DNA of 64,000 nucleotides from Oscheius sp. JU75 (GCA_037178855.1 JASJZC010000007.1:3968001-4032000), one strand, 5' to 3'. Positions 10,421 through 33,537 are shown, counted from the stretch's first letter. Numbers and translations are program-made. Notes: a model not told the origin generated them from the sequence alone.

Positions 10421-13400
10421 TTAGAACTGGTCAACTAGCAGATCGACCAGAATCTTGGCGACTGAATCCTTGCTACTGCGACATGTCAGACGGAACATCT
10501 TAGCCTGCTTGTTCGGCTCCAGGCGAATCAAGGCTCCAATCTGTTGTGCTTGTGTGTGAACAATTCCAGCACAAACAAAGTTGTCCGGGTTGGGGTCGAC
10601 ATCTACCAGAAGTTTGGCACCGAGTCCACTGAGCTAAAAGAAAACAAAAGTTTAGGTAATGGTAGTGCATACCTTTTGGTCGGTCTGAGCATTATCCATT
10701 CCTTGTTTAGCTGGGAAAATTTTCTGAGATTCCTGGGCTGGTTGAGCAAGCGCTTTCCAACGGGCAAAGAACTGCTCAGCTGACATGTCAGTTGGCTCGA
10801 AGAACTTATTCAGGAACATGGGGAGGTAGAGAAGCTTGTCAAAAGTATGAGATTGACCAGCTCGATCGCTAGAGTTGTCTATGAAAAGTTTACTTCGAAT
10901 ACTTACGTGTAAGTGAACTTCAGTTGTAGAATAGGAAGCTTTCCAAATTCGTTGACACAAACAAAGTTGATCAACTGCTGCACTTGAGTACCAGCTTGGA
11001 CCAACGGATCTATCGGCTTCGCCTGAATAGTGGATTTGAACAAGTTCCTAATATGAAATACCTGAGCCTGAAGTTGAACGGCCAGCGCTCCAGGACAGTG
11101 AACAACTGGTGAGAAGTCGTTGAACGGATTGGATGTTTTGTTGCCGTAGAACATTCCAAGACGAGCCAAGTTACCGCGAGACTCCAGCTTGCAACCAATT
11201 TGGAGAACATCGTCCTCGTAAAGTACTCCGTTGTTTTTGCCAACGAACCTGGAATAGGAAAGTATTACAATGCTAGTGTACGAACTTTAAGGGAATGCTG
11301 TTGACAAAGTTGGGAAGCTTGGTCAGATCGTTCTCATCATTTCCAGCTGGAGGCGCTGGAGAAGTCGATTGAACTGTTGGCTGTCCGAAGATGTCTACAA
11401 GTGAGCTACTGTTCGCACTGGCAGTTCCAGCAGCACGATCAACGTCGACAAGAGAAGCTCCAGTTGTAGAATCCTGAGACATGACCGCCGTTGGGCGAGT
11501 TTTTTTCTCCTTCTCAGCGTTCTCCAGTTCCTCAACTTGCGGCTTGCTCTTCTTCAGTTTTGCCAGCAAACTACTCTCCTTTTCAGCGAACGGTGGCATC
11601 TCTTCGAGAATCTGAAAAAGTGAATAAAGCGTTAAAATAAACACTTACAGTAGCCAGAACATCCGATGTGGCAACCTTACTCATAGCCAAATACTCAACG
11701 GCTCGTTGTTGCAGTTCCGCATCCGGGTTCCTGAGGTTGTGGTCGTTGATGAACACCTAGTAAAGCTGATTATTTGGCATAGAAGCGTCTACTTACCGTT
11801 TGAATTATGTGTTTAATCTCTGGGAAGAGGTTGCAGAATTTGACATAAGTTGTCAGAAGAAGACACCGGGTACCAATACTACAGAGATGGAACTTGGAAT
11901 GCAGAAGCTCGAACTGGACTTGAGGACTGGAGCGCTGATCTCCCGCAATCAAGTTTCCAAACTCTCCAAGAATGTAGCCTCCAACTTTGACCATGTTCTC
12001 GTGGCAAGCTGGACGTTGAAGGGCCTCAAAGACAGTCTTGGCAGCATAACCTTGAACATCCTCGCGATTGACAACAATCTGAAGTTGGCGATAGAAATCT
12101 ATTTTTGATTCGTCAAACCTGGATGACACGGTACCATACTTCTTCTGAAACGTAGTCACCAGCAATGCGGATGAGCTTGAGAATCACGTCGACATACCAC
12201 GTGTAGTCGGTAGCGTACTTCTCGGCAAGAATAGCTACTTTGAGGACCTGAACTTCACCAGTTTTTATATATTTCTTTGGGATTCACCATTTCTTCTCGA
12301 ATAGAGTAGTCGGCAGTTTCCAAATAGGCCAGCATCTCCGAGACGATCTCATTGGCGTTTGTACGGTCGCACATGGCGTAGAGAAGATCGACAGCTCGTT
12401 GACGGACCGAAACGTCTCTGCAAGGACAACACTTGTAAAACTTGGAAAGTGTTCGAACCTCTCGGTCTTCAAGCTGTTGATAATGGTCTCCTGATGCTTC
12501 TTGACAGCTTCATGGGAGAACTCGGAGGTTGCCAGAAGGCACATTGATTCGAGAGCGAGGTACCTAAACTTTGATGTAGTTGAATCAATCGGTTGGTTTC
12601 ACCTGAGGTTGGTCTCGCGATGAGACAGAAAATTTCCCAGTTGATTACAAGCTCTGACGAGAAGATTCGGCTCACTGTCCATGTGAATGATCAGAGCAAT
12701 AGCTTCGAACAGGACGGCATTCTTCGCGTTGGAATGTTGGACCTACACTGACTATTTCAAAAGCAGGCAACTGGTTTACCTTTTTAGACTTAGGAGCATC
12801 CTGGGCCTTGTTTAAAATTCCTTCTAGGCATTCCATTAGACGAGCCTTGTTGGAAGGATCTTCGGGTGCTGGGTAGTTTTGAAGAAGGCGGAGTAGTTTC
12901 ACACAAAGCCAGGGAGCGGGAACAAAGTAGTAGGTGTAGTCTTGCAGATCGGTGTAAGTGGAAGTGACGATTCGGCTGAGACGAGAAATGGCCAACGGTA
13001 CACATCCCTTATACTCTTCAGGCCAACGTTTAGATAATGCCTCAATCAGGGAAGCAGCCGAAGTCACGACTCCCTGTGACAAAATTGTAACCACAAGGAT
13101 AAAAACGTACCATATGTGAGTCATTCAAAAGATGAACGATGCGAGAAGCATACTCCGAAGGCTGAACAACATCGGGTGATGTACGGAACAACTTGAGGAG
13201 ACAAAGAGCAGCCGACTGTTTCACGAAATCAATGGTATCTCTGAAGAAGTATTACCAAAAGCAGCAAAACAAATTATTACCCGGAGACTAGAAGCTTCGG
13301 AAGCTCCTGATTGAATGCCTCAGCCATGTCACGGCTTCCAATGTTGGAGATGCACTGCAGAGCGAGGTTTACATGAACGGGGTTACGACTGGAAAGATCG

Positions 13401-13861
13401 TTCCTGATCGCTTGGACGATGAGCTTCATCAAATCTGAGTTCTGCTCAATCAGGACGGAAATGAACAGGTAGCCCTGAATAATAGCAAATAACTAAACTA
13501 TAAGAAGTTCCTACAATTTGTTTTTCTGTGTATTTGTTGGAAGAAAGCAGGTTGACGGCCTCCATGTGTCCGAAATCAATATCATTTCCAAGAAGAAAAA
13601 TGAAGAGCAGTTTACAAACATACTTCTTCTTCTGGTAACCGTCCAAGGTCTTATCGCCTGAAAAAAAAACATAGTAAGCAGGTAACATAGCATTCGAAAT
13701 GTTATTCAACAAGCCTTTTATTGATTACCTTTAAATTTTGAGCGAATATTGGCCAGCTCCTTGTTGATTCTCTTTAGCTCCGCCTCTTTCGATTTACAAT
13801 TACGGATATCTGAGATGAAGACAGCCAGGCCTCGCATTCCATCTCCTTTGACGGCCGGCAT
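10421..13861 (-). CDS. apa-2: AP-2 complex subunit alpha (alpha-adaptin)
   Basis: Large subunit of the clathrin adaptor AP-2, which binds PIP2, cargo and accessory proteins at the plasma membrane during endocytosis. The N-terminus [19 protein letters not shown] followed by [20 protein letters not shown] is characteristic of alpha-adaptin. The trunk of alpha-helical repeats runs from about 13740 to 11760 (for example [19 protein letters not shown] near 13530, [20 protein letters not shown] near 13360). A low-complexity hinge follows (about 11340-11560). The appendage domain reads [18 protein letters not shown] then [11 protein letters not shown] and ends [14 protein letters not shown]; stop TAA 10423-10421. 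A dozen or more introns, mostly under 60 nt. The start at 13861 follows an acceptor (CTCTTTCTAG) directly, so the mRNA is probably trans-spliced there. Full family length, no break seen. Confidence 0.95.
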
Positions 13862-14236
13862 GTTCTAGAAAGAGAAAAGCGATAATAAGAAATAGTGGAG
13901 TTATTATATCTATGTGGAAAAAACGATAGGAGGATCCGGAGAAGCGTATTGAACTAGCAGCGCATTGCTTTAGAGCGCGAATATCGACTTTCTTGCGCTC
14001 AATACGCTAGTCCACCAGGTTAGACCTCGCCGATGCGACACGAGAGAGGGGTCAGTTAGTTAGAGACTGCGCGTCCAATCATCAGACAAATAGGGGAAAT
14101 TGATATCTACAATTTATTCAATACTCTCCATTGATACATTTTAGCACAATAATTATTCACAACGTAAACTATTACAACCGGTGCCATTTTAACCGGTAAC
14201 CAAGTATGGGTGTATAAGATGATAAATGTACAAAGT
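13862..14236. other. Spacer between OGA and AP-2 alpha with an inverted repeat
   Basis: Holds the OGA 3' UTR and AATAAA (minus, 14113-14118) and the AP-2 alpha upstream region. A 9-bp inverted repeat GCGTATTGA (13944-13952) / TCAATACGC (13999-14007) encloses 46 nt that also contains paired GCGC runs. Not a tRNA that I can fold. Confidence 0.4.
14113..14118 (-). terminator. Poly(A) signal of the OGA gene
   Basis: AATAAA on minus, about 120 nt past the OGA stop. Confidence 0.5.
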
Positions 14237-17200
14237 CTACTCTGTAGTTGCTTTTGGAGTCTTATTGTTTTCTACATTCCGTGTAAGGCTTCGAGCTAGA
14301 ACGAGGTGATCCAAGTCTTCTGACCGTGTGATCTCCACAAAGCCAATGTTCTTGAAAAATTCTATTTTGTCAACTTCTCCATACGGAACAGTGACAAACA
14401 TGCCGATACTTCCTGAACATGAACATTGAAAAAGATCATCTCTTGGGTTTTCTACCTGCTAGTGCAAGACTAACAGCCACAGCATGGATCATTCTTTTTG
14501 TCGGAACAGCATCATACGGAGTTGCACTGAATCTCACATCGAGCCATGATGGAAAACTCTCGGTGATAAAACTTGGAACCCGAGGATACCAGCCCTCAAT
14601 CTCCTCCACAATGGACGTTATCTGAGTTGTTTCATTATAGCTTGCCAAGTTTCTATTTACATTCACACCATCTACTTTGATACTTTGGTATTTTTCTTTC
14701 ATTCGGCTTGAAACCGCTGGAATCGCCTTAAGAACCGATTCAGCCTTCAGAACAGCAATTGCACTGCTGAGTGCCTGAAACAAAATGATTAGATAAACAG
14801 ATAAAGGAAATACCCTATGTCCATCCGGCATTGTGTCGTCTTCGGCTATGAAAACAAAATCTTTGTCATGGTCGGTAAAAACATGAACATATCTACAACT
14901 CGAATTTTAAAATGGCATAAATTAGCTTACTTGTCGAGAAATAAGGTGGTGTTGAGTTTATTTTGATCATCCGTTCTATTGTCCTCCGCTGTAGCCAAGT
15001 TGGCCATCCTATTCAGATTCTCCGGACTGAGGGCTGTTATGGAGAAGTCGACGATTGAAAGTGGCAGACTTGATTTGTAAGTACAAAATTCATGAAGATC
15101 CCCACTTCCACAGATAGTTCTGAAACAGTTGTTGAACCCTTCAGTTTTCTATATCCACCTGTAACTGTGATTGACAAAGCCTCCACTTGACACCCATGGT
15201 TCTTCCTTGGAAAAGTTTTTCCAAAATCGGTACTGTCGATCTGAAAGGGTACTAATTGTTGATTCGGAGAGACTGAAACCTGGTTCTCCATGAATGTGTC
15301 CTAGCTTCAACCACTTTAGAACCCCTAGTATAACCGAAACAGTTCCATGTGACTCCCAAATGTATGGAATGAGATCGGCGACTATTTGCTAAAACAAGAG
15401 TGGAAAAACTGTAAAAACTGACTTTGTTTGGACAATCGCCCAAAAAGTTGAAGACTCCTTTGATGTTATTTACGTAGCCACTGACTATTTCAAATCGTGA
15501 CAGCCATTCAGTCTGAGTTGCGACCTTGTCTCTACAAAGAACTTTACAAAACGAACGGATTTGAACTGACTCTTCCGAGAGACCTCTGTCCGACATAAGC
15601 CACGAATTCTCGTAAAGCCACAAAAAGTTCTCCAGAATTTCTTCTCCACGTCGACCGTTCTCAAATGGAAGAAAGAACAAATCAACAAATGTGGCTAGTT
15701 GGTCGTATTCAATATGTCTGAACAGACTTGAAATGCTAATAAAGGTTTCTTTTACCTTCCAAAGTGCTCGTCAGAATCCATTTCATTGAACTCTTCCTTT
15801 TCAGGTTTACTATCCCATTTCTCTCTCGAAGATTCACTCGATGAACTAGCGGTTTCCATTGGTTCTGCCAGGTCCGGCTTGAGGGAATTCATCTCAGCAG
15901 CTGATTCTTCCTCGTTAACTACAGCTTCGACGAGTTCCGTCAAAACTTTGGGAGAGGACATCTCCACGTCGGCTAGTCTGGCATCATTCAAGAGTTCAGC
16001 AATGCTTAAAAAACGTTATGGCTTCATATTAATTGATGTTACGATAGATAATAGTGACGTTGGAATTCGACCATCCATGCTTGCACAGCTTCTCTCAAGC
16101 TGCTGAGCGGATGGTATAGTTTCGATGATTTCGCTGAATTCACGGTATGAACAGCAATTGGACTGACGCCACCCGCCTCAAGAATAGCATTCGAATCTAA
16201 CAATGAAAAGTTCACATGCAGAGAAGATGACTCACCGGACACTTCGGGTGCATCACATTCAGCATGATACCAGTCGGCGAGCGTTGTGAATGGGACGAAG
16301 TTTGCTTCGAACTTGCAATTGGGATTCAGGAGTAGTCCTGATATACACTCTTTCAACTCTACAGATCGTCCAGCGAACGGTCCGAGGAAGACTCGTTTCG
16401 GATCGTAGTCGTTTGCATGAAGATTGTCCCATATCAACGGCTTCCGTTTAATAACCTCTGCCACTTTTGCCATATGTTCTTTCGTTAGAAGCTGAGAAAT
16501 GACTTGAGGACCTAGAAAAGTACTTTAAAGTAAGAATTTGTCCACATCACATGACATACCTGTCCACATCACATGAATATCGAACATTAACTTGTTTCCT
16601 ATAGTTGAAAGATATTCCGAATCCTGTAATGTTGGCCTAGCTCTCGTTTCGCAGTATTCTTGAAATGGAAAACGTTTTTTTCAAATGGAACGCCTTACCG
16701 GTTGGGCAGAAAAAGAACCGTGGACATCCTAGGAACTCGAAAACCTCGTTGGTCACAGAAACTTGAGCTGCAGCAAACGAGATGAACTTTTCTCGATCAG
16801 CTGACTGCATTTCCGTTTCAATATCGTCGAAAAGGAGGGCAAACGACTTGCATCCGATGTCGCGAACCTAAGAAATCAGTAACTACAACTCTTTAAAGTC
16901 TTACCTGGGAGAACTTATCCTGGATCCGCTCAGTATCTTTGAAATCACTGTAGCGAATGTCAATTCCGGGAGACAATGCATAAACAAAGTCGATCTCATT
17001 ATCTTTTGCTGCAGCGATTAGTTCCGCCAAAACATCTATGTCTATGTTATAAGCAAAACAATAAAGAATAGCACCTGTCTCCTCTTGCGTGTATAGTTCC
17101 CTCCATTGTCCACGATGTTTCACATCATCCTTGGGTGCATAGAAATACGTATTAAGACCTAGCTCTCGTAAACGAATAAATAAATGCTTTCTTTGCTGTT

Positions 17201-17379
17201 TTGTCCATGGCCTCCCATAAAAACCTGAAATGTTTCAATGTATCTCTAAATAAAATAAGTAATACCTTCAACAACACCAGCTATAAAAACATTTGAGCTT
17301 GGAGAGGCAGTTTTAGAGTGTCTGGAAAAAAAGCTACTCGGATTACGCTATGAACTTACTCAGTTTTGTCATCCGACAT
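14237..17379 (-). CDS. oga-1: Protein O-GlcNAcase (OGA, glycoside hydrolase family 84)
   Basis: Removes O-GlcNAc from Ser/Thr of nuclear and cytosolic proteins. The catalytic domain opens with [20 protein letters not shown] and carries [12 protein letters not shown], where the two adjacent Asp are the acid/base pair used in substrate-assisted catalysis. [13 protein letters not shown] and [14 protein letters not shown] are the substrate-loop residues conserved in the family. Then comes an acidic Ser/Glu-rich linker (about 15760-15990), the stalk ([20 protein letters not shown]) and a C-terminal HAT-like domain ending [20 protein letters not shown] then NIGFVEITR. Stop TAG 14239-14237. Starts at MSDDKTEHSK, 17379. 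Length and domain order match animal OGA, so this is the long form, not the short splice form lacking the HAT-like part. The HAT-like part looks intact but its activity is disputed for the family. Confidence 0.95.
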
Positions 17380-17771
17380 GAGCAAATTTGGCAGAATTTG
17401 TTGGCATCAACCTTTTATCTCGCAGATAATTGGGGGTCTCAACTGCGTCCTAGCCTCTGCCCAAAAAAGTGCCGTTCTCGCCGTCTGACGCGGTTCTAGT
17501 CGTGGCACAGAACAGGTGACTTTAGGTCCCGGGGTTAATTGCTGTAACAGAGACTACTTCATTGCACTGGGGTACAGCGGAAGAAAATCTCGCAATTGTT
17601 GGTGTTTAAAATAGTGTAAAATGCTGGAACATTCAAAAGCAGAAGTTTTTCGAAAAATAACACGCGAATGTTTATTTGCATAGATAACAAGACGAGACAG
17701 AATGATCTTGGGATACTTGGGGGAAACAATTTTCGAAAATATGGATATTTTTTTCGCAGTAGTCGGTCTTT

Positions 17772-18406
17772 CTAGCCGAGTCTCATCATAGCTCGCTTGC
17801 CCAGACGCATCATCGCCCTTTTTCCAAGACGCATAAGAGCTCTCTTGTGCACAGTTGGTTCTTCCTCCCTCTCGGAACTTTTGTACATTTCCGGCGAGTT
17901 GTAGTCTGAAACTGTGATGTACTTAAATGGCGTTGGAGATCATTTTTTCACACCAATCCCGCTTTCTCCCGCAAGAGACAAGTTAGATACCGGAAGTATT
18001 GATTAAGAGTTGTGTTCTCCCTGATGGATGAAATAATTTTCAAAGCACATATCACCGTGTAACTAGGGTAGATGCATCCAAATTGGTTATCTCCACTCCA
18101 CTGGTGAATCAGACAAGATTTGACAAAAGTCTAAGTAATTGTTCCTCAAGTTTTCCAATAGTGCTACCTAACACAAATGTCACAAATGCACTGGCTAAGG
18201 GCCAAACATTATCTTTTGCCTCTGTAAAGGACCACTTCTCATGAACTGAGTCTAGAGAGTCGGCTAATATCTGCTTAGTTCTAGTCAGTGTAAAAACAGT
18301 CACCGTTGCCTATCTCAAGATCTGCGGAAGTGCCATATCTGGGGAAGGCATTGAGCAAGACGACCAAAAGAATGAAGATGCAGACAGTCCGTAGTAGACC
18401 CGACAT
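17772..18406 (-). CDS. Neuropeptide precursor with three MRLG-amide repeats
   Basis: Two exons (18406-18304 and 17905-17772) join in phase to 78 residues. Residues 1-20 are a signal peptide (MSGLLRTVCIFILLVVLLNA). A short acidic spacer follows, then three peptides set off by dibasic KR sites: ALMRLG, AMMRLG and AMMRLG, the last ending at the stop codon (TAG 17774-17772). Each glycine would become a C-terminal amide after prohormone convertase and carboxypeptidase cleavage, giving ALMRL-amide once and AMMRL-amide twice. This is the standard layout of a nematode FLP/NLP precursor; MMR-I/L endings recall C. elegans NLP-17, but the whole precursor is not one I recognise. The intron of about 400 nt is long for this genome and contains an open frame (18109-18303) that I take to be chance. 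A receptor cannot be named from the window. Confidence 0.85.
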
Positions 18407-20784
18407 TTGACACACTGAAAATTTTTTGATTTTGCTTTGCGAATAATGAGAGAAAATGCCGCAAATACAGCGGTTATTAACCAATCTAGGATGAAGATCT
18501 TCGGGAGTATAGAGAACGATAAAAGTGACTAAGGAATCATCCAAAGGCGACAGCAAATGCGTGGAGGAAGCTAGCGCAGTGATAGTTATCACTTCCGATG
18601 CAAATTAGTCGGCTTCAGGGTCTTGTAGGTAAGGTCAGATGAGAGAAACAGAACGTGCGAGCGGATTTCCGTAGGACTACAGTCGAATCAAACATGAGTA
18701 TGTTAATCGCAAGTTTCAATTAAGCGAGACTATTAGTTGTTCTACTTTCCTTGCAATAAACAACAAAATGCTTATAGCATGAGAGACGGCGATTTGGTAA
18801 TTGTTAAGGAAGCAACTGTGTTTTTCAGGATAAATAACAAGGAAGCCTAGGTCAGCTTCATCGACTACAAGTTTAGAGGTCGGCGAGCACAGTTTGTATG
18901 TGGGCTTGCCCTGAAAGGTGCGAACAACAGATAGCTACAACGTGGTGAAGTTTCAAATGTTATGCATCACTGCGCCCTCAAAATTTCAAAAACGACACTA
19001 ACAATCCAGGATAAACACCTGACCAGGTCAGAACAATTTCCTTCTTTTTCAAAACTTGCGCAAAAAATTTAAAGACCTAATTTTTAAGAGGAAATTATTT
19101 GCTGTTACTTGATGCATGAATATTTTCTTGTTTATTGTTTGATGATGTCCTACGAAAATTTTTGCGGCGAATTCGAAAGAATAGTTTTAAATGAAGCGGC
19201 AAAACTGATCAGAAATCAAAGAAACAAGATGTCCGGGCTTTTGTTCAGACTGACATAGACGAATGAAGTAGCTCGTAAGCCATACATACAGTAGTTAGTG
19301 TGATGTTGACCATCCTTCGTCCTCGTTAATTCCAAGCCAACACTCGGCAAATGCATGAATAGAAACCCGATATCATCTTTCTTTCAAATTTTTTTGGAAC
19401 AAATTGGAATAGAGTGTGATAATTGCAAAAGGAAGTAGCGTTCCAGAAGTTAACAGCTACCGAGGGAGCAATGCTAACTGAATTGCTACGAGGGTTCTAA
19501 AGCCTTGGTCGAATCATAGGTGCCAAGGTTCAAGTCGCATTTCCCACAAGAAAGCGGTAAGGAAAAGGTTGTGTGAAGGACTATTGACCATATAGCAACA
19601 TTCTAACAACAGATGTAAAATGTTGTAAGTGATTTTGAAGGTTATCGGAGCCGTGTGCTTGACATCTAATAATGCATGGCTTGTCAGTCGCGATTGCTCA
19701 GATTTGACTCGTTCAATTTAGTGTAGAGTCGTGAACCAACAGTGCAATAATGAAAAACTGGCCTAGTGATGCCACCAGTCGAGGAGATGACGAGAAATTA
19801 TTAGATCGTAAAATTGTCCCTCAGCCCACGATCAATGTTTACGACAGTGGTCCAACGGCTATTCTGGGTATCAGAAAGAGTCACAGAAAACTGGAGGAAC
19901 TTCTGCGACTAGCCAGCCGAGGGATAAGACAAGACAAAGGACTGGCTTCGCGAGTTTGTAAAATTTTGGTTTCTGTGAGGATGGAGCCAAATTAATTAAA
20001 GTTTTGTATACAAAATGGTCGTAATAGTTGGACGACAAATGGGTCTCGTTTCTAAGGTATTCCAACTGACGTGAGTGAAAGTAGAGGAGTTCATCGTTTA
20101 CCGGAATGCATGTCGTAGACCTGTCTTGTAGCAATGGAAAGAATACAAAATCCAAAGTAGATTGTACTGAAACAAGATGCTCTAACAAAGTCGACTCCGC
20201 TGTTCACTCCGCTGATTTTCAAAAACCGTTGATAAGCTCGTTGTTCTTTCAAATAAAAACTGAATTTGAATCTGTTTTCTTCGGTTAGCTAAATCCAAGG
20301 GCAGAATAAAAAGGAAATTGGCAGGAACGTCATTAAAGGATACCTGCAGCAGAACGACATATCAGTTACCTACGTTTTTAGCCTTGCTTTAACCTAAAAA
20401 AAAATTTTTTTTTCACCTGCATTACAAAATGGTGAAATCGCATGATGTCATATGGGTATGAATGCAAAGAATTCGACTGTCAGTCAGTTATGGAGTAAGG
20501 TCGTCGAATCTGCGCACTATGCATTGTCGATGAACTGCTTCCATCTGTGATCTTTTGAAAGAAACCGATAATCGTGAAATTCTTCTCTTACTGTTGAGAC
20601 TGAAAACGTTTTGAGTTTCTTCGTCGTAGTCAAAGCCGCTTCCGCAAACAGAGATGATCCTCACCACCCTCTTCACAAACCCTTTTGACATCACTGAAGT
20701 CCTTCTTTTTAAATGTGACGGTCTCATTTGAATATCGATCTCATTGCGTTTTGATAAGATAGGTTTCAAACTGCTTTCTAGGCG

Positions 20785-20800
20785 TGTATATATATATATA
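20785..20800. repeat. TA microsatellite
   Basis: About eight TA units in a row. Confidence 0.8.
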
Positions 20801-21379
20801 ATGCAAGGAATTCGAGCAGCGTTGGGATAACCTACTTAATCATTGCCTCGATACCCGTTCCAGCCTTACCTCCTTATTAGCTGGGTGAGCTAGCTTTTTT
20901 GGTGCCCTTCCTCGTCTACTAGCACTTTTCGCTCTTTTCGTCTGAAAACCGCTGTCCAACTTGAGCTGCCCATTACGACTCGGAGAGGATTCAATCATAG
21001 GAAACCCTTGGCAAGGCCTCAGCTATTTTATCGCCGTTTCTGTTCATCATTCAGCACGCGAACTTAGATTTTTAACTGCTGCCTCTGATTGTGACGTTGC
21101 AAGCAATTGTAGATCCCATGCATGTTTATACAACTATTTTTGATACTTCTCAAAGCCCTTGACCATAGGGCAATGAGCCTGGGTGTGTGAAAACAGCATC
21201 TCGCTGTTCGCACGTTCTGTCGTTAATCTGTTATTTCGATTTCCTGTGGGGAACAGGAAATAGGCTCTTGAGAAGTCGTTTTTGCTCCACTTCTCAGGCA
21301 TCAGTGTTAATGAGCTCAGGCCACCGGAAACGAAAGTCGGCCATCCTCGCAACCTCGCCATTATTTATGTGCGCGAGTT

Positions 21380-21433
21380 GGACCGAATAGGTGGGGCTCG
21401 AACTCGCATTCGCTCTTCTACCATGCTACGTCG
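21380..21433 (-). other. Degenerate tRNA-like segment
   Basis: On minus, GTAGCATGGTAGAAGAGC resembles a pol III A box/D arm, and GCGAGTTCGAGCCCC resembles a B box/T arm. They are separated by only a few bases, so no anticodon arm fits, and the T stem has mismatches. Probably a decayed or internally deleted tRNA copy. Confidence 0.3.
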
Positions 21434-21485
21434 TCAGGCTTTACTCAGCAAAGTAAGTTATTATTGGTGCAACAGCTAGAGAGCA

Positions 21486-21498
21486 GAGAGAGAGAGAG
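21486..21498. repeat. AG microsatellite
   Basis: Uninterrupted AG units. Confidence 0.8.
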
Positions 21499-23360
21499 TC
21501 GAGGATTCTACTTCGCGTTGCAAATCCTTAGTGACAGCTGTGATCAGTTGTAGCTTATGACATTAGAGTGGGACAATTACCTCGGTCTGAGAGTGTTTTT
21601 TCTCTCGACTGACAATTTCAATTCAAATAGTTCTGTGAAACAATTGACATGCTCGCAGGTTGCACTGCCAAGATGTCGTTGAACCCAAAACAATTAAGGT
21701 GGCCCTCATTAGCTGTGTTTTGGCAGAAACAACTCTTTCTTTTTCCACCCACGTTAGTAGCTTCTCGACAATTGTAATCTCCCATAGTAACCCGATTTCA
21801 TTGGCTATCAAATAACAATGCGTCTGTGTCTGCCTACTATTTTTTGTTTATATGTCTTTTTGAACGATATGCCTTCTCCTCAGCAGAATCTCTCGAGTAC
21901 TGAAGAGAGCATTTGCTTTTTTGCCTACTGCCGTGATTTGCTAAAGTGGCCTGGATAATCCTTGTCCTTTCTCCGGCTCATTGATGTCATTTTTTTTCCG
22001 ACGATTTAATCGTCTCTTGCCTTTATCATTAGCTTATGGAGCACAATCTATTCACTCTGATTCCTGAGTATCCACGGTCACAATGCAACGATACACTCAA
22101 AAATTTCGGAGCTCTGTATCACTCAATTTGTTATAGAAGAGATTGAAAGTAACAGCTCGCAAGTTTCAGTCCAAAAGAAAGGAGCGAAACCATTTCTCGG
22201 CCTTGCTATCTAATTTTTCATTACTTTGTGACTATCCTGAGTGTATGTTTACGCTCTGACAAGCGGAAATCCAATCTGAAGCACATTCGCACGATCCTGC
22301 AGTTTCTTCGCCCATTTATCCCATTTCACATGCAAATGGCCTTTAAAAAAAAAACGGGGAATTCGCACCTATTTTTTACATTTTTGTGGCCGCATGTCTA
22401 AGCTGAGCTCGCACGCTCATGCTTCCAGTATTCACCAATCTACTTGGTCGCCAGCCTGGGAGAATGCTCTGGGTGCTAATACACGAATCTTTGCTATGAA
22501 TTGAAAAAGGGGTCTAATAGTTGTCTAATAGTAAATGGCTAACAACAAAACGTAAATATACAAAAAAACCGGAAGAACTTTGTACAATGAAAAAGCTATG
22601 CATCAACAGGGCGCAGTTTGATTTGTCTCTGAGATCAGCCTATCGCAAGGAGAAAACATGCCCTGAAGCGATGAATTACACATATCAAGGTATTTTTGGC
22701 ATCTTTCGTAGCAAATTATGTTCTTCCAAACCGGTTTTATCTTAAACTGCTAGAAAAGGCGGAAGCAACAGGAACAGTTTATGCTTCAGAAGTTTTGCCA
22801 CAATGCTGAAAGAATGCGATTATTTTCACGCAGGTGGCCACCACTGTTTATAGATTAGAAATTCAGCCGCAGCAGACTCCTGCCACTTTTCCAGTATCAT
22901 GCAAGTATAGAACATAAATCATGCACACCATGCTTAGTTCAAGTTTCATATAAATCGACGCTTTACAAGACGCTATGTAGATTAAGCAAGCGCTATAAAT
23001 TGTTGAATTAATTCCCAGAACATGATGTCTCAAGATTACTTGATCGTTGCTTTCTAGCTTTCAAACTTCTTGTGTCTAACCTTCATTTACACTCAAGATG
23101 ATAGGACTTTTAAGAATCATAAGAAAAAAGTGACAAATCTCGAACTACTCTTGAAGACCTAACGACGTAGAATTAAATTTAGCTTACGGAAACGTCTCTT
23201 TGAGCGGATAAGTTAAGGTCCCTTGATTCGGTTCACATCTCGTTTGTGCGAGCCCCGCCAAGGAACCTTCTTCTCCTCCCAAGCCAATCTCGTTCTTCTT
23301 CGCAAGCTCTTCTATTGTCTTTATTTTTAGAGTGTTCGCGGCAACTCGCATGATGGCATT

Positions 23361-33286
<9,926 letters not shown>

Positions 33287-33531
33287 TCTCCAAGCTGTTT
33301 CCTTGTCCATGTAGTTTTCCTCTGTGTCATTAGCAATTTATATTTATTGACTTCGATCCTTTACTGTGCCACTGTTTGCTAATCAGCAAAAATAGTTTTA
33401 TTATACTAATGTGCTCTGTTGCAATGATAAATATCTAGTCGGTTCTTTGGATTACCTCGTCCGAGTTGTTCCCCACAGTACCAGGGGCCTTTATATTGTG
33501 GAAGCCTCTACTTATCCCAGAAACGCTCCTC

Positions 33532-33537
33532 AATAAA
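33532..33537 (+). terminator. Poly(A) signal of PKC
   Basis: AATAAA about 245 nt after last exon B. Confidence 0.5.

Larger units (their letters stand above)
18407..23360. other. Five-kb stretch without a supported gene
   Basis: Upstream DNA of both the neuropeptide gene (minus) and the PKC gene (plus). I see only scattered short open frames without splice partners or domains. Simple repeats occur at 20785-20800 (TA) and 21486-21498 (AG). A degenerate tRNA-like segment is listed separately at 21380-21433. Confidence 0.5.

Noticed and set aside
18109..18303. 64-codon minus frame inside the neuropeptide intron
   Set aside because: Directly splicing 18304 to 17905 gives a perfect precursor in phase; including this segment needs introns under 30 nt or breaks the frame.
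19440..19560. Possible tRNA with a TTCTAAA loop (CTA anticodon) and GGTTCAAGTC
   Set aside because: The T stem does not pair and the acceptor stem is weak; not a functional tRNA and no basis for a suppressor claim.
20488..20769. Minus frame with several KR sites and two Cys, reminiscent of an insulin-like or peptide precursor
   Set aside because: No signal peptide, no amidation Gly before the basic sites, and the Cys pattern is not insulin-like.
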